This document shows positions 36,148 to 44,416 of a stretch of 64,000 nucleotides of DNA, piece by piece; within the stretch, counting starts at the first letter, position 1; every line of letters begins with the position of its first letter. The notes below the pieces were generated by a model, which did not search any database, was not told the origin of the DNA, and saw only the letters and a program-made list of their open reading frames with translations. Source of the DNA: Bacteroides luhongzhouii (GTDB lineage Bacteria; Bacteroidota; Bacteroidia; Bacteroidales; Bacteroidaceae); contig NZ_CP059973.1 in assembly GCF_009193295.2 (NCBI RefSeq), positions 2,790,001 to 2,854,000 on the forward strand, in the 5' to 3' direction. Both the position numbers and the translations under genes were made by a program.

Positions 36148-37602
36148 ATGAGAACTATCTGTCTTTATTTTGAAATACATCAAATTATCCATTTGAAACG
36201 TTATCGTTTCTTCGATATTGGTAATGACCATTATTATTATGATGATTATGCCAACGAAACGGGTATGAATGAGGTTGCTGAACGTTCGTATATTCCTGCT
36301 CTCAATACGTTGATTGAGATGGCGAAAAACTCGGGTGGTGCTTTTAAAGTAGCGCTTTCTATCTCGGGAGTAGCCTTGGAACAATTGGAAATTCATGCTC
36401 CGGCAGTCATTGATTTATTGCATCAGTTAAATGAAACTGGTTGTTGTGAGTTCTTATGTGAACCTTATTCACATGGTTTGTCTTCACTGGCTAACGAGGA
36501 TTGCTTCCGTGAAGAAGTAATTCGTCAACGTGATAAGATGAAACAGATGTTTGGCAAAGAACCGAAAGTGTTCCGCAATTCTAGTCTGATTTATTCTGAT
36601 GAGATAGGTGGATTGGTAGCTTCTATGGGCTTTAAGGGGATGTTGACGGAAGGTGCTAAACATGTGTTGGGATGGAAGAGCCCGCATTATGTTTATCACT
36701 GTAATCAAGCTCCAAGCCTTAAGCTCTTGTTACGGGATTTTAAACTCTCTGACGACATCAGTTTGCGTTTTTCTAATTCGGAGTGGGCGGAATATCCTTT
36801 GTTTGCTGATAAATATATCAATTGGATTGATGCATTACCACAAGAAGAACAAGTCATCAATATCTTTATGGAATTGAGTGCACTTGGTATGGCTCAACCG
36901 TTATCTTCTAATATTCTTGAATTCATGAAGGCACTGCCCGAATGTGCAAAAGCTAAGGGAATCACGTTCTCTACGCCGACGGAAATCGTAACGAAGCTGA
37001 AATCAGTGTCGCAGCTTGATGTTGCATATCCGATGTCATGGGTGGATGAAGAAAGAGATACTAGTTGTTGGCTGGGTAATGTCATGCAACGTGAGGCTTT
37101 CAATAAACTGTATAGTGTAGCAGAACGTGTTCATTTATGTGATGACCGTCGTATTAAGCAGGATTGGGATTACTTGCAGGCCAGCAATAACTTCCGTTTT
37201 ATGACAACGAAGAACAATGGTATGTGGTTGAACCGTGGTATCTATGATTCTCCTTATGATGCTTTCACCAACTATATGAATATTTTGGGTGACTTTATCA
37301 AACGGGTAGATGCATTATATCCTGCCGATGTAGACAGTGAAGAACTAAATTCTTTGTTGACTACCATTAAGAATCAGGGGGATGAGATTACTGAATTGGA
37401 AAAGATATTGGCTAAATTACAGGCAAAAGTAGAAGCGGCAAAGAAAACGGCAGTTAAAAAGGCCACTAATGCTAAAGAGCCGGTAGTGAAAGAGGCCCCT
37501 GCTACTAAATCAAAACCTACTGCAAAGAAAGCTGAAGTAAAGAAAGCAACAGCCGAGCCGAAGAAGGCTACGGGGAAAGCTAAGAAGGCTGCTGTTAAGT
37601 AA
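36148..37602 (+). CDS. GH57 alpha-amylase-like protein with altered catalytic residues and basic tail
   Basis: A 484-residue protein with the GH57 (beta/alpha)7 layout: HQ at residues 11-12, CCEFLCEPYSHGLSSL (99-114), GMLTEGAKHVLGWKSP, and a C-terminal helical region. In active relatives the segments FRNTELIY and FMDYETFGEH carry the nucleophile Glu and acid Asp; here they read FRNSSLIY (Ser146) and FMELSALGMA (Glu242). The last 58 residues are about one third Lys and one quarter Ala with Pro/Thr, resembling histone H1-like tails. Third gene of the operon; a terminator follows. It may be a non-catalytic glucan-binding protein rather than an amylase. Confidence 0.85.
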   Translation: MRTICLYFEIHQIIHLKRYRFFDIGNDHYYYDDYANETGMNEVAERSYIPALNTLIEMAKNSGGAFKVALSISGVALEQLEIHAPAVIDLLHQLNETGCCEFLCEPYSHGLSSLANEDCFREEVIRQRDKMKQMFGKEPKVFRNSSLIYSDEIGGLVASMGFKGMLTEGAKHVLGWKSPHYVYHCNQAPSLKLLLRDFKLSDDISLRFSNSEWAEYPLFADKYINWIDALPQEEQVINIFMELSALGMAQPLSSNILEFMKALPECAKAKGITFSTPTEIVTKLKSVSQLDVAYPMSWVDEERDTSCWLGNVMQREAFNKLYSVAERVHLCDDRRIKQDWDYLQASNNFRFMTTKNNGMWLNRGIYDSPYDAFTNYMNILGDFIKRVDALYPADVDSEELNSLLTTIKNQGDEITELEKILAKLQAKVEAAKKTAVKKATNAKEPVVKEAPATKSKPTAKKAEVKKATAEPKKATGKAKKAAVK

Positions 37603-37626
37603 GAAGTATAAGAATTTATTATATGG

Positions 37627-37663
37627 AACCGTGAGTGAGATAACATCAAACTCACGGTTTTTA
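37627..37663 (+). terminator. Terminator of the glycogen-type operon
   Basis: Perfect stem aaccgtgag/ctcacggtt (37627-37635 with 37651-37659) and a T tract. Confidence 0.88.
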
Positions 37664-37697
37664 TTATGGATTAAGTTAAGATCTTTGTAGGAGAATA

Positions 37698-37845
37698 TAC
37701 TTTTGTAAGATAGTAATGCTATCTAATAGAAATAGTGACGCTATATGGTGACGATACCGTTAATATCCTAAGCATATACCGCTATAAATATATTATAAAA
37801 CAATAGCGCAAGTTACATTGAGTAATCTGCGCTATTGTTTTATAA
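37698..37845 (+). ncRNA. Possible small RNA between operon terminator and DUF4270 gene
   Basis: A plus-strand TACTTTTG box (37698-37705) with no gene downstream, followed by about 130 nt containing short stems (agatag/ctatct, atag/ctat) and ending at a strong hairpin with T-rich tail (37797-37845). Promoter-to-terminator arrangement without a reading frame suggests a small transcript; no -33 element was found and no known family is recognised. Confidence 0.2.
37790..37841. terminator. Terminator after the DUF4270 gene
   Basis: Fourteen-bp stem (37797-37810 with 37828-37841) with T-rich sequence on both sides; serves the minus-strand DUF4270 gene and could end a plus-strand transcript. Confidence 0.8.
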
Positions 37846-37860
37846 TATTTCAACTATTTC

Positions 37861-39552
37861 TTATTTTGATTTTGTTCCAAAGTTTGTAGAAATAACTTCA
37901 AGTTTTAATTTGTATTTATCTTGTTGTTCTTTATCTAAAGAAGCATTTGTGGCATTTGTACCTCCTTTTAATCGTACATAACCAGGTTTTAGGTCATGTT
38001 GTATGCTAATAACATTGCTCGAAGAACCATAATAGCTGTTGCTTGAAGAAGAATCTGTAGTAACAAGTACTGGAATAAGTATAAATTTATTCCAATCGCT
38101 TAATCTTTCCCAATCTACGATATTATCAACAGTCTCTTCTTTGACATTTCCTTCTGCGTCAGTTATTTGGAGAGTTATCGTTCCACCATTCTTGAGTTTC
38201 TTTTCTGCTTCTTCTCTTTCTCCATCTGCTAAACAGTCATTAATCATTTGAGTAATGTTGTTGAATGTATATTGAGTAAAGCTAGTAGTAGTGGGATTAA
38301 ATAGAGATGAAGTTATACCATCACTAAGCTGATTATCTTTAAAGAAACTATCTTTATATTTTTTACGTATTAATAAAACATTACGAGGAGTAGACATACC
38401 AAACTTCTTGTCACTAGTTTCATTGTAGATAGGAATTCCTAATTTAACAGCATTCAAAGTATCTCCTTGGAGCTTTTCAGCTATTTGACTGATAGGGAGA
38501 GTTATTTGAGTGAAAATTCCTGCAGGACTTTTTAAGTAAGTCCATTTGGGCTCATTTATACATTCTTGAATTTTTTCTGTATCGTTTTCCAATCGATTGG
38601 CTTGGATGACTTCACGGGTAGATGTGAATGATCGTCCGTTGTATATTACAGAGTCTTTTCCTGCAGATGTGTGTCGTAGGCCACCTGTTATGCTGTCTCT
38701 GGCATGCTCCAAGAATGCTACATCCATTTGTACGGAATTTACGTAGAGGATAGTACCGTCTCCATAGTCGCTTTTTACGTACAATCCGGGGAATATACTT
38801 TGAAATTTTTTATATAGGTTTTCCGTGCGTCCTTCTTTTAAAAGTTTCAGTCCCAAATCCTGTGTTTTAGTCTGATCCAATGTAATTTTAATATAAGGAA
38901 CGTAAGTTGAAAGATTACGTATGGAATCACTAATAGACAAATCAACTGCTGTATAAGATTTATTGCCTAATAAACTTGTCGTACTATCATAATATCTTGT
39001 AGGGTCGATATTGGTATAATAAGCATCTGGGTCTTCATTCCAATACTTGTCGCCTTCTTTCTTATCTAATACATACATACTTAGTCGGCAAGCTGTTAAT
39101 GAATCTCCAAAATAACTGTCATACCAAAGATAAATATTGATTTGGCAGTTGCCAATAGGATTTCCGTTCTCGTCTTTAATGATGGTGTAGTTACCAGATA
39201 CACCTTCTGCCAAGTTTTCAAAATTTGTCATCATCTTTCCAGTACCACTTTCGGTAGTTCCAGAAAAAGCTTCTGGGAAAGTCATTCCTTCAGGACAATT
39301 AAGTTGTGCCAAGAAACCTGCCTGATAAGTTCCGAATGTTTCATCTGTAAACTTACCTACATAACCAACATTGGTCATTGCATATATCTTACCGGCATGA
39401 ACGGATTCTGTAGTCACATCAAATGTAGATAGCTTTCCATTGATATTCTGGTCGCTTCCCGGAAACATTCCCAATCCCAGTCCGGCAGTGTTGTCATCAC
39501 AACCCCAAAAGGCGATTGCCAGTAAAGCTATTAAGGCGTATTTTGCTTTCAT
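37861..39552 (-). CDS. DUF4270-family lipoprotein
   Basis: A 563-residue predicted outer-membrane lipoprotein (lipobox AFWGC, Cys18) followed by DDNTAGLGLGMFPGSDQ, the characteristic DUF4270 start (DxTxxG), and a long beta-rich region with many Tyr/Ser strands. DUF4270 proteins are widespread in Bacteroidales and of unknown function. Encoded 21 bp after the GT5-like gene, so probably co-transcribed with it; this coupling of a surface lipoprotein with a glycogen-synthase-like protein is conserved-looking but unexplained. Confidence 0.85.
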   Translation of the reverse strand: MKAKYALIALLAIAFWGCDDNTAGLGLGMFPGSDQNINGKLSTFDVTTESVHAGKIYAMTNVGYVGKFTDETFGTYQAGFLAQLNCPEGMTFPEAFSGTTESGTGKMMTNFENLAEGVSGNYTIIKDENGNPIGNCQINIYLWYDSYFGDSLTACRLSMYVLDKKEGDKYWNEDPDAYYTNIDPTRYYDSTTSLLGNKSYTAVDLSISDSIRNLSTYVPYIKITLDQTKTQDLGLKLLKEGRTENLYKKFQSIFPGLYVKSDYGDGTILYVNSVQMDVAFLEHARDSITGGLRHTSAGKDSVIYNGRSFTSTREVIQANRLENDTEKIQECINEPKWTYLKSPAGIFTQITLPISQIAEKLQGDTLNAVKLGIPIYNETSDKKFGMSTPRNVLLIRKKYKDSFFKDNQLSDGITSSLFNPTTTSFTQYTFNNITQMINDCLADGEREEAEKKLKNGGTITLQITDAEGNVKEETVDNIVDWERLSDWNKFILIPVLVTTDSSSSNSYYGSSSNVISIQHDLKPGYVRLKGGTNATNASLDKEQQDKYKLKLEVISTNFGTKSK

Positions 39553-39573
39553 GATCGTCGTATCTTGATTTTT

Positions 39574-40407
39574 TTATTCTTCTTCGTTTGCAGTAGCATC
39601 CCATACCTGATCGTAGAACTCGTTACAAGCATCTGCATAGTTTTCCGGTTGCTGGTAGTCAAGTACCAATTTGCCAGATTGGCGGGCATATTCAATAATA
39701 GACTCGTCTACTTTTTCGCTGTTTTGTATGACTCCATCCGAATAGTCAACGGCGAGTTTGCAAAGAGTAGCATAGTCTACCGGTTCTTTCAAGTCACCTA
39801 AATCTTTTTTGGAAATGCCTTTCAGCATCAGTTTGGCTGCGAAATCGTCGCTAAGTGTATTCTTGAAGTCATCTTCATAAACAGAGAATACCACTTTGGC
39901 ATCGCGGAAAGAAGGTTCGTCTTTATAGGCTTTCTTAATATAAAGAGGAGCTAAAGCTGTCATCCAGCCATGACAATGAATGACATCAGGACACCAGCGA
40001 AGTTTTTTCACTGTTTCCAATACACCGCGCGCATAGAAAATGGCACGGCTATCGTTATCATCATATTCCACACCATTTTCATCCGATGTTTGCATACGAT
40101 TCTGGAAATAATCATCATTATCGATGAAATATACCTGCATGCGTGCGGATTGGATAGAAGCAACTTTTATAATCAAGGGGTGGTCAGTATCATCAATGAT
40201 CAGGTTCATACCAGAGAGGCGGATCACTTCGTGCAGCTGGTTTCTGCGCTCATTGATATTTCCCCATTTAGGCATAAAGGTTCTGATTTCACGGCCTTTT
40301 TCTTGTATCGCCTGTGGAAGGTTTCTACCTATATTGGCCATTTCGGATTCTGAAACGTAAGGTGTAATCTCTTGAGTAATAAATAAAACTTTATTTGCCT
40401 TTGTCAT
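39574..40407 (-). CDS. GT5 (glycogen/starch synthase)-like N-terminal domain protein
   Basis: A 277-residue protein equal to only the first half of a glycogen synthase: VLFITQEITPYV, ANIGRNLPQAIQEKGREIRTFMPKWG, DVIHCHGWMTALAPLYIK and a helix region. Full GT5 enzymes are about 480 residues with a C-terminal donor-binding Rossmann domain, absent here. The ADP-glucose motif KxGGL is replaced by SESEM. It may therefore bind glucan or regulate rather than polymerise. Bacteroides genomes commonly annotate such short proteins as glycogen synthase. Own -7 box; divergent from panC. Confidence 0.82.
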   Translation of the reverse strand: MTKANKVLFITQEITPYVSESEMANIGRNLPQAIQEKGREIRTFMPKWGNINERRNQLHEVIRLSGMNLIIDDTDHPLIIKVASIQSARMQVYFIDNDDYFQNRMQTSDENGVEYDDNDSRAIFYARGVLETVKKLRWCPDVIHCHGWMTALAPLYIKKAYKDEPSFRDAKVVFSVYEDDFKNTLSDDFAAKLMLKGISKKDLGDLKEPVDYATLCKLAVDYSDGVIQNSEKVDESIIEYARQSGKLVLDYQQPENYADACNEFYDQVWDATANEEE

Positions 40408-40435
40408 AATAACAATAGTTCACTATAATATTCTG

Positions 40436-40443
40436 CAAAGATA
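40436..40443 (-). promoter_or_regulatory. -7 box (TATCTTTG) for the GT5-like/DUF4270 pair
   Basis: Exact TAnnTTTG match; leader about 22 nt to the ATG at 40407. Confidence 0.65.
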
Positions 40444-40549
40444 CGAAAAAAAAGACACATTAAATAAGATATTCTTTCTTTATGTGGCAAATATTAGTTT
40501 ATTTTGCAGAGTTTTTGCAAACGAGTAAAACATAAACCAATTGACGAAA

Positions 40550-41395
40550 ATGAAAGTAGTGCACACTATCAAGGACTTACAGGCAGAATTGACTGTCTTG
40601 AGAGCCCAAGGTAAAAAGGTGGGACTGGTTCCTACAATGGGTGCTTTACATGCGGGACATGCATCTCTGGTAAAGCGCAGCGTAAGTGAGAATGGTGTAA
40701 CTGTTGTGAGTGTTTTTGTGAATCCCACACAGTTTAACGATAAAAACGATTTGGAGAAATATCCGCGTACGTTGGATGCAGATTGCCGTTTGTTGGAAGA
40801 ATGCGGAGCGGATTTCGCTTTTGCTCCTTCGGTAAGCGAAATGTATCCGGAACCGGATACCCGTCAATTTAGCTATTCACCATTGGATACGGTGATGGAA
40901 GGTGCTTTCCGTCCGGGTCATTTTAACGGTGTTTGCCAGATTGTCAGCAAACTGTTTGATGCCGTACAGCCGGACCGTGCATATTTCGGAGAGAAGGATT
41001 TTCAGCAGTTAGCAATTATTCGTGAGATGGTTCGACAATTGAAATATAACCTTGAAATTGTAGGTTGTTCAATTGTGCGTGAGGAAGATGGACTGGCATT
41101 GAGTAGCCGGAATAAACGTTTATCTGCGGAAGAACGTGAAAATGCTTTAAATATTTCCCGGACCTTATTTAAAAGTCGTAACTTTGCAGCCACTCACACA
41201 GTGAGCGAAACGCAAAAGATGGTAGAAGATGCGATTGAAGCTGCTCCGGGGTTGCTCATGGAGTATTTTGAGATCGTAGACGGAAACACATTGCAGAAAA
41301 TTAGTAATTGGGAGGATACTTCCTATGCAGTAGGATGCATCACTGTATTCTGTGGAGAAGTCCGACTGATTGATAACATTAAATATAAAGAATAA
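40550..41395 (+). CDS. panC: Pantothenate synthetase (pantoate-beta-alanine ligase)
   Basis: Joins pantoate and beta-alanine with ATP in coenzyme A synthesis. The 281-residue protein has [18 protein letters not shown] (nucleotidyltransferase HxGH), [20 protein letters not shown], the [20 protein letters not shown] loop, [11 protein letters not shown] and [15 protein letters not shown]. An in-frame TTG at 40541 exists, but ATG 40550 ([10 protein letters not shown]) is the family start. 18 bp upstream of panD in the same operon. Confidence 0.97.
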   Translation: MKVVHTIKDLQAELTVLRAQGKKVGLVPTMGALHAGHASLVKRSVSENGVTVVSVFVNPTQFNDKNDLEKYPRTLDADCRLLEECGADFAFAPSVSEMYPEPDTRQFSYSPLDTVMEGAFRPGHFNGVCQIVSKLFDAVQPDRAYFGEKDFQQLAIIREMVRQLKYNLEIVGCSIVREEDGLALSSRNKRLSAEERENALNISRTLFKSRNFAATHTVSETQKMVEDAIEAAPGLLMEYFEIVDGNTLQKISNWEDTSYAVGCITVFCGEVRLIDNIKYKE

Positions 41396-41413
41396 CTAAA
41401 AAGACGAAACCTT

Positions 41414-41767
41414 ATGATGATTGAAGTGTTGAAGTCGAAAATTCATTGTGCACGTGTCACAGAGGCAAATCTGAACTACATGGGTAGTATCACGATTGAT
41501 GAAGATCTGCTGGACGCTGCAAACATGATTCCGGGAGAGAAAGTGTATATTGCTGATAATAACAACGGCGAACGCTTTGAAACCTACATTATCAAAGGTG
41601 AGCGCGGTTCAGGTAAAATTTGTCTGAACGGTGCTGCTGCACGCAAGGTGCAACCGGATGATATTGTTATAATCATGTCTTATGCATTGATGGATTTTGA
41701 GGAAGCCAAGTCGTTCAAACCGGCTGTAATCTTCCCCGATCCTGCGACGAACAAAGTGGTAAAGTAG
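41414..41767 (+). CDS. panD: Aspartate 1-decarboxylase proenzyme
   Basis: Makes beta-alanine from aspartate for the adjacent panC step. 117 residues; the self-cleavage site is YMGSITID, with Gly24-Ser25 yielding the pyruvoyl group. [15 protein letters not shown] at the N-terminus and [21 protein letters not shown] are characteristic. The first of two adjacent ATG codons is used because it keeps the Ser25 numbering of the family. Last gene of the panCD operon; a terminator follows. Confidence 0.97.
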   Translation: MMIEVLKSKIHCARVTEANLNYMGSITIDEDLLDAANMIPGEKVYIADNNNGERFETYIIKGERGSGKICLNGAAARKVQPDDIVIIMSYALMDFEEAKSFKPAVIFPDPATNKVVK

Positions 41768-41790
41768 AGAAAGTATCTTTGATATTTGAA

Positions 41791-41835
41791 ATAAGAAAAG
41801 CCCCGTCTACAAAATGTAAACGGGGCTTTTCTTAT
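41791..41835. terminator. Terminator after panD
   Basis: Sixteen-bp perfect stem (41791-41806 with 41820-41835), GC-rich core ccccgt/acgggg, T tracts on both sides. Confidence 0.9.
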
Positions 41836-41848
41836 TTTATTTTTATAC

Positions 41849-41965
41849 CGGGGATGAGCGATGTTTCAGCCGTATGTGAGTTGGCTTTAGCTACCTGTTG
41901 GTCAACTTCCGAACACATATCGGATGTGTTTATTTCATGTGCTAGAGAAGTTCATCCCGGGGGGT
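41849..41965. other. Structured intergenic element between panD and the nfn-type gene
   Basis: About 117 bp without a reading frame that can fold as nested stems: ccggggatga with tcatcccggg at the ends, aacttc with gaagtt inside, and aacacat/atgtgtt around ATCGG in the middle. It lies in the 3' region of the minus-strand flavoprotein gene. Not a standard terminator (no T tract). Confidence 0.4.
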
Positions 41966-41977
41966 AGCAAACGGCAA

Positions 41978-44278
41978 TTACTTGCCGGCGTTTGCCTTCA
42001 ATTGCTCATTCATGGCGGCAGCGGCTTTGCGACCATCACCCATCGCCAGAATAACAGTGGCCCCACCGCGGACGATGTCACCGCCTGCATAAATCATAGG
42101 GATGGAAGATTCCATGTTGTCATCTACAGTGATAGTTCCTTTTCGTCCTAGTTCCAGTCCTTTGATAGAGCTCGGAACAATTGGGTTAGGGGATACTCCG
42201 ACACTGACTATTGCCAAGTCGATATCAATTGTTTCTGTTGCTCCCGGGATGGCTATAGGACTACGACGTCCGGAAGCATCCGGTTCGCCTAACTCCATCT
42301 TTTGCAAAATAACCTGTTTTACGCAACCTTGTTCGTCAGCAATATACTCGATCGGATTATGTAGTGTGAGGAATTCAACTCCTTCTTCTTTGGCATGTTT
42401 TACTTCTTCGATACGTGCAGGCATTTCCTCTTCCGAACGACGATAGATAATCATAGCACGCTCTGCACCAAGACGTTTGGCAGTACGAACAGAGTCCATC
42501 GCTGTATTACCACCACCGATTACTGCCACGTTTTTACCGAAAGCTACCGGAGTGTCCGAATCTTCACTGGCAGCGTCCATCAGATTAACGCGAGTGAGGT
42601 ATTCGTTGGACGACATGATATTGATAGAATTCTCTCCCGGGATATTCATAAAGTTAGGCAGTCCGGCGCCGGAAGCCACGAATATTCCTTTGAAACCTTC
42701 AGCTTTCAAATCCTCTACGCCGATCGTTTTTCCTACGATACAGTCTTTGATGAAGTTGACACCCATTTTGCTCAGGTTGTCAATTTCTACGTCTACAATC
42801 TTGTTTGGCAAACGGAATTCGGGAATACCGTATTTTAATACACCGCCAATCTCATGCAGTGCTTCGAATACAGTTACATCATATCCATATTTAGCCATAT
42901 CACCGGCAAATGCCAACCCTGCAGGTCCCGAACCGATTACAGCTATTTTGATACCGTTCTTCTCTGCAATGACAGGTACGGAGATTTGCCCGCTTTCACG
43001 TTCGTAATCAGCGGCAAAACGTTCCAGATAACCGATAGCGACGGGCTTTTCATTCATTTTCAAATGAATACATTTTGATTCGCACTGTTTTTCCTGTGGG
43101 CACACACGACCACAAACAGCTGGAAGTGCGCTTGTTTCTTTCAGTGTTTTGGCAGCCTCAAGAAACTCTCCGCGTTCGATATTCTTAATGAAGCGGGGAA
43201 TATCAATACCTACCGGACAGCCTTCCATACATCCCGGATTAGCACAGTCAAGACAACGTTTAGCTTCTGTAACAGCCTGTTCGGCTGTTAATCCTTGATT
43301 GACTTCCTCTTTACGGCTGTGTGAACGATATTCAGCGTCAAGCTCATTCATTTCTACACGGGGAATGGCTGTACGTTCTTTCGGTTTCATTGATTTGCGT
43401 AATTCCTGTCTCCAGGCTGCATTACGGCTTTTTTCGTCGATTTCTTTGGTTGCTTCACATTCTGGTTGAAGTTTATGCATTTCTTCGCGCTCAATATTTT
43501 TGAACGCGCCCATACGTTTCAGCATTTCATCAAAATTCACTTGGTGACCGTCGAATTCAGGACCGTCTACACAAACGAATTTAGTCTTTCCTCCCACAGT
43601 GATACGGCAAGCACCACACATTCCTGTTCCATCTACCATGATGGTGTTCAATGAAACATCAGTCGGAATTTCATATTTCTTTGTCAGCAAGCAAACGAAT
43701 TTCATCATGATGGCAGGACCGATAGCGAAGCATTTGTCCACTTTCTCACGTTTGATAACTTCTTCTACGCCTTCCGTTACCAGACCTTTACGACCGTAAG
43801 AACCGTCATCAGTCATGATAATTACTTCGTCAGAGCTTTCACGCATTTCTTTTTCCAAAATAATCAGGTCTTTGTTACGTCCGGCCAATACAGTGATAAC
43901 ACGGTTGCCGGCTGCTTTCAAAGCCTGTACGATAGGAAGCATCGGAGCTACGCCTACACCACCACCGGCGCAGACTACTGTTCCGAATTTCTCTATGTGG
44001 GTAGCTTGTCCAAGTGGGCCTACTACATCGGTAATATAATCGCCTTCATTCAGTTCACAGAGACGGGTAGAAGAAAGCCCGACTTCTTGCACTACCAAAG
44101 TAATGGTGCCTTTTTTGAGGTCAGAACCTGCGATAGTCAAAGGCATACGTTCTCCTTTTTCACCAACACGCACGATGACAAAGTGTCCGGCTTTACGGGA
44201 TTTAGCAATCAAAGGAGCTTCAATTTCAAATTTGAATACTTTTTCAGAAAAGCGTTCCTTGCTAATGATTTTGTTCAT
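41978..44278 (-). CDS. Fused NfnA-NfnB-type flavoprotein (annotated as glutamate synthase small chain)
   Basis: A 766-residue single chain. Residues 1-280: ferredoxin-NADP reductase-like unit with FAD-binding MPLTIAGSD, GPLGQATHIE, NAD site CAGGGVGVAPMLP, and a [2Fe-2S] Cys set (DGTGMCGACRI, FVCVDGPE). Residues 295-766: GltD/NfnB-like part with two [4Fe-4S] Cys sets (CLDCANPGCMEGCPVGIDIP, CGRVCPQEKQCESKC), FAD site VIGSGPAGLAFAGDMAKYG and NADP site VIGGGNTAMDSVRTA. In clostridia NfnA and NfnB are separate subunits of an electron-bifurcating transhydrogenase; sulfide dehydrogenase SudAB is similar. No large GltB gene is adjacent, so glutamate synthase is unlikely. Confidence 0.88.
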   Translation of the reverse strand: MNKIISKERFSEKVFKFEIEAPLIAKSRKAGHFVIVRVGEKGERMPLTIAGSDLKKGTITLVVQEVGLSSTRLCELNEGDYITDVVGPLGQATHIEKFGTVVCAGGGVGVAPMLPIVQALKAAGNRVITVLAGRNKDLIILEKEMRESSDEVIIMTDDGSYGRKGLVTEGVEEVIKREKVDKCFAIGPAIMMKFVCLLTKKYEIPTDVSLNTIMVDGTGMCGACRITVGGKTKFVCVDGPEFDGHQVNFDEMLKRMGAFKNIEREEMHKLQPECEATKEIDEKSRNAAWRQELRKSMKPKERTAIPRVEMNELDAEYRSHSRKEEVNQGLTAEQAVTEAKRCLDCANPGCMEGCPVGIDIPRFIKNIERGEFLEAAKTLKETSALPAVCGRVCPQEKQCESKCIHLKMNEKPVAIGYLERFAADYERESGQISVPVIAEKNGIKIAVIGSGPAGLAFAGDMAKYGYDVTVFEALHEIGGVLKYGIPEFRLPNKIVDVEIDNLSKMGVNFIKDCIVGKTIGVEDLKAEGFKGIFVASGAGLPNFMNIPGENSINIMSSNEYLTRVNLMDAASEDSDTPVAFGKNVAVIGGGNTAMDSVRTAKRLGAERAMIIYRRSEEEMPARIEEVKHAKEEGVEFLTLHNPIEYIADEQGCVKQVILQKMELGEPDASGRRSPIAIPGATETIDIDLAIVSVGVSPNPIVPSSIKGLELGRKGTITVDDNMESSIPMIYAGGDIVRGGATVILAMGDGRKAAAAMNEQLKANAGK

Positions 44279-44337
44279 TATCTAATTAATTTGTTGTTTT
44301 TATTACGTAACTGCTACCAGAATGATATAAATATTGG

Positions 44338-44345
44338 CAAAGATA
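44338..44345 (-). promoter_or_regulatory. -7 box (TATCTTTG) for the nfn-type gene
   Basis: Exact TAnnTTTG match; leader about 53 nt to the ATG at 44278. Confidence 0.6.
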
Positions 44346-44416
44346 CAGCTAATTTGCGAAATATAAAAGAAAAGCCACTCTTTTGATGAGTGGCTCTCTG
44401 TATCTGGATAATTTTC

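Noticed and set aside
41978..44278. Glutamate synthase small subunit or dihydroorotate dehydrogenase electron-transfer subunit
   Set aside because: No GltB or PyrD partner adjoins and the two-half composition matches NfnA plus NfnB better; kept as alternative annotation only.
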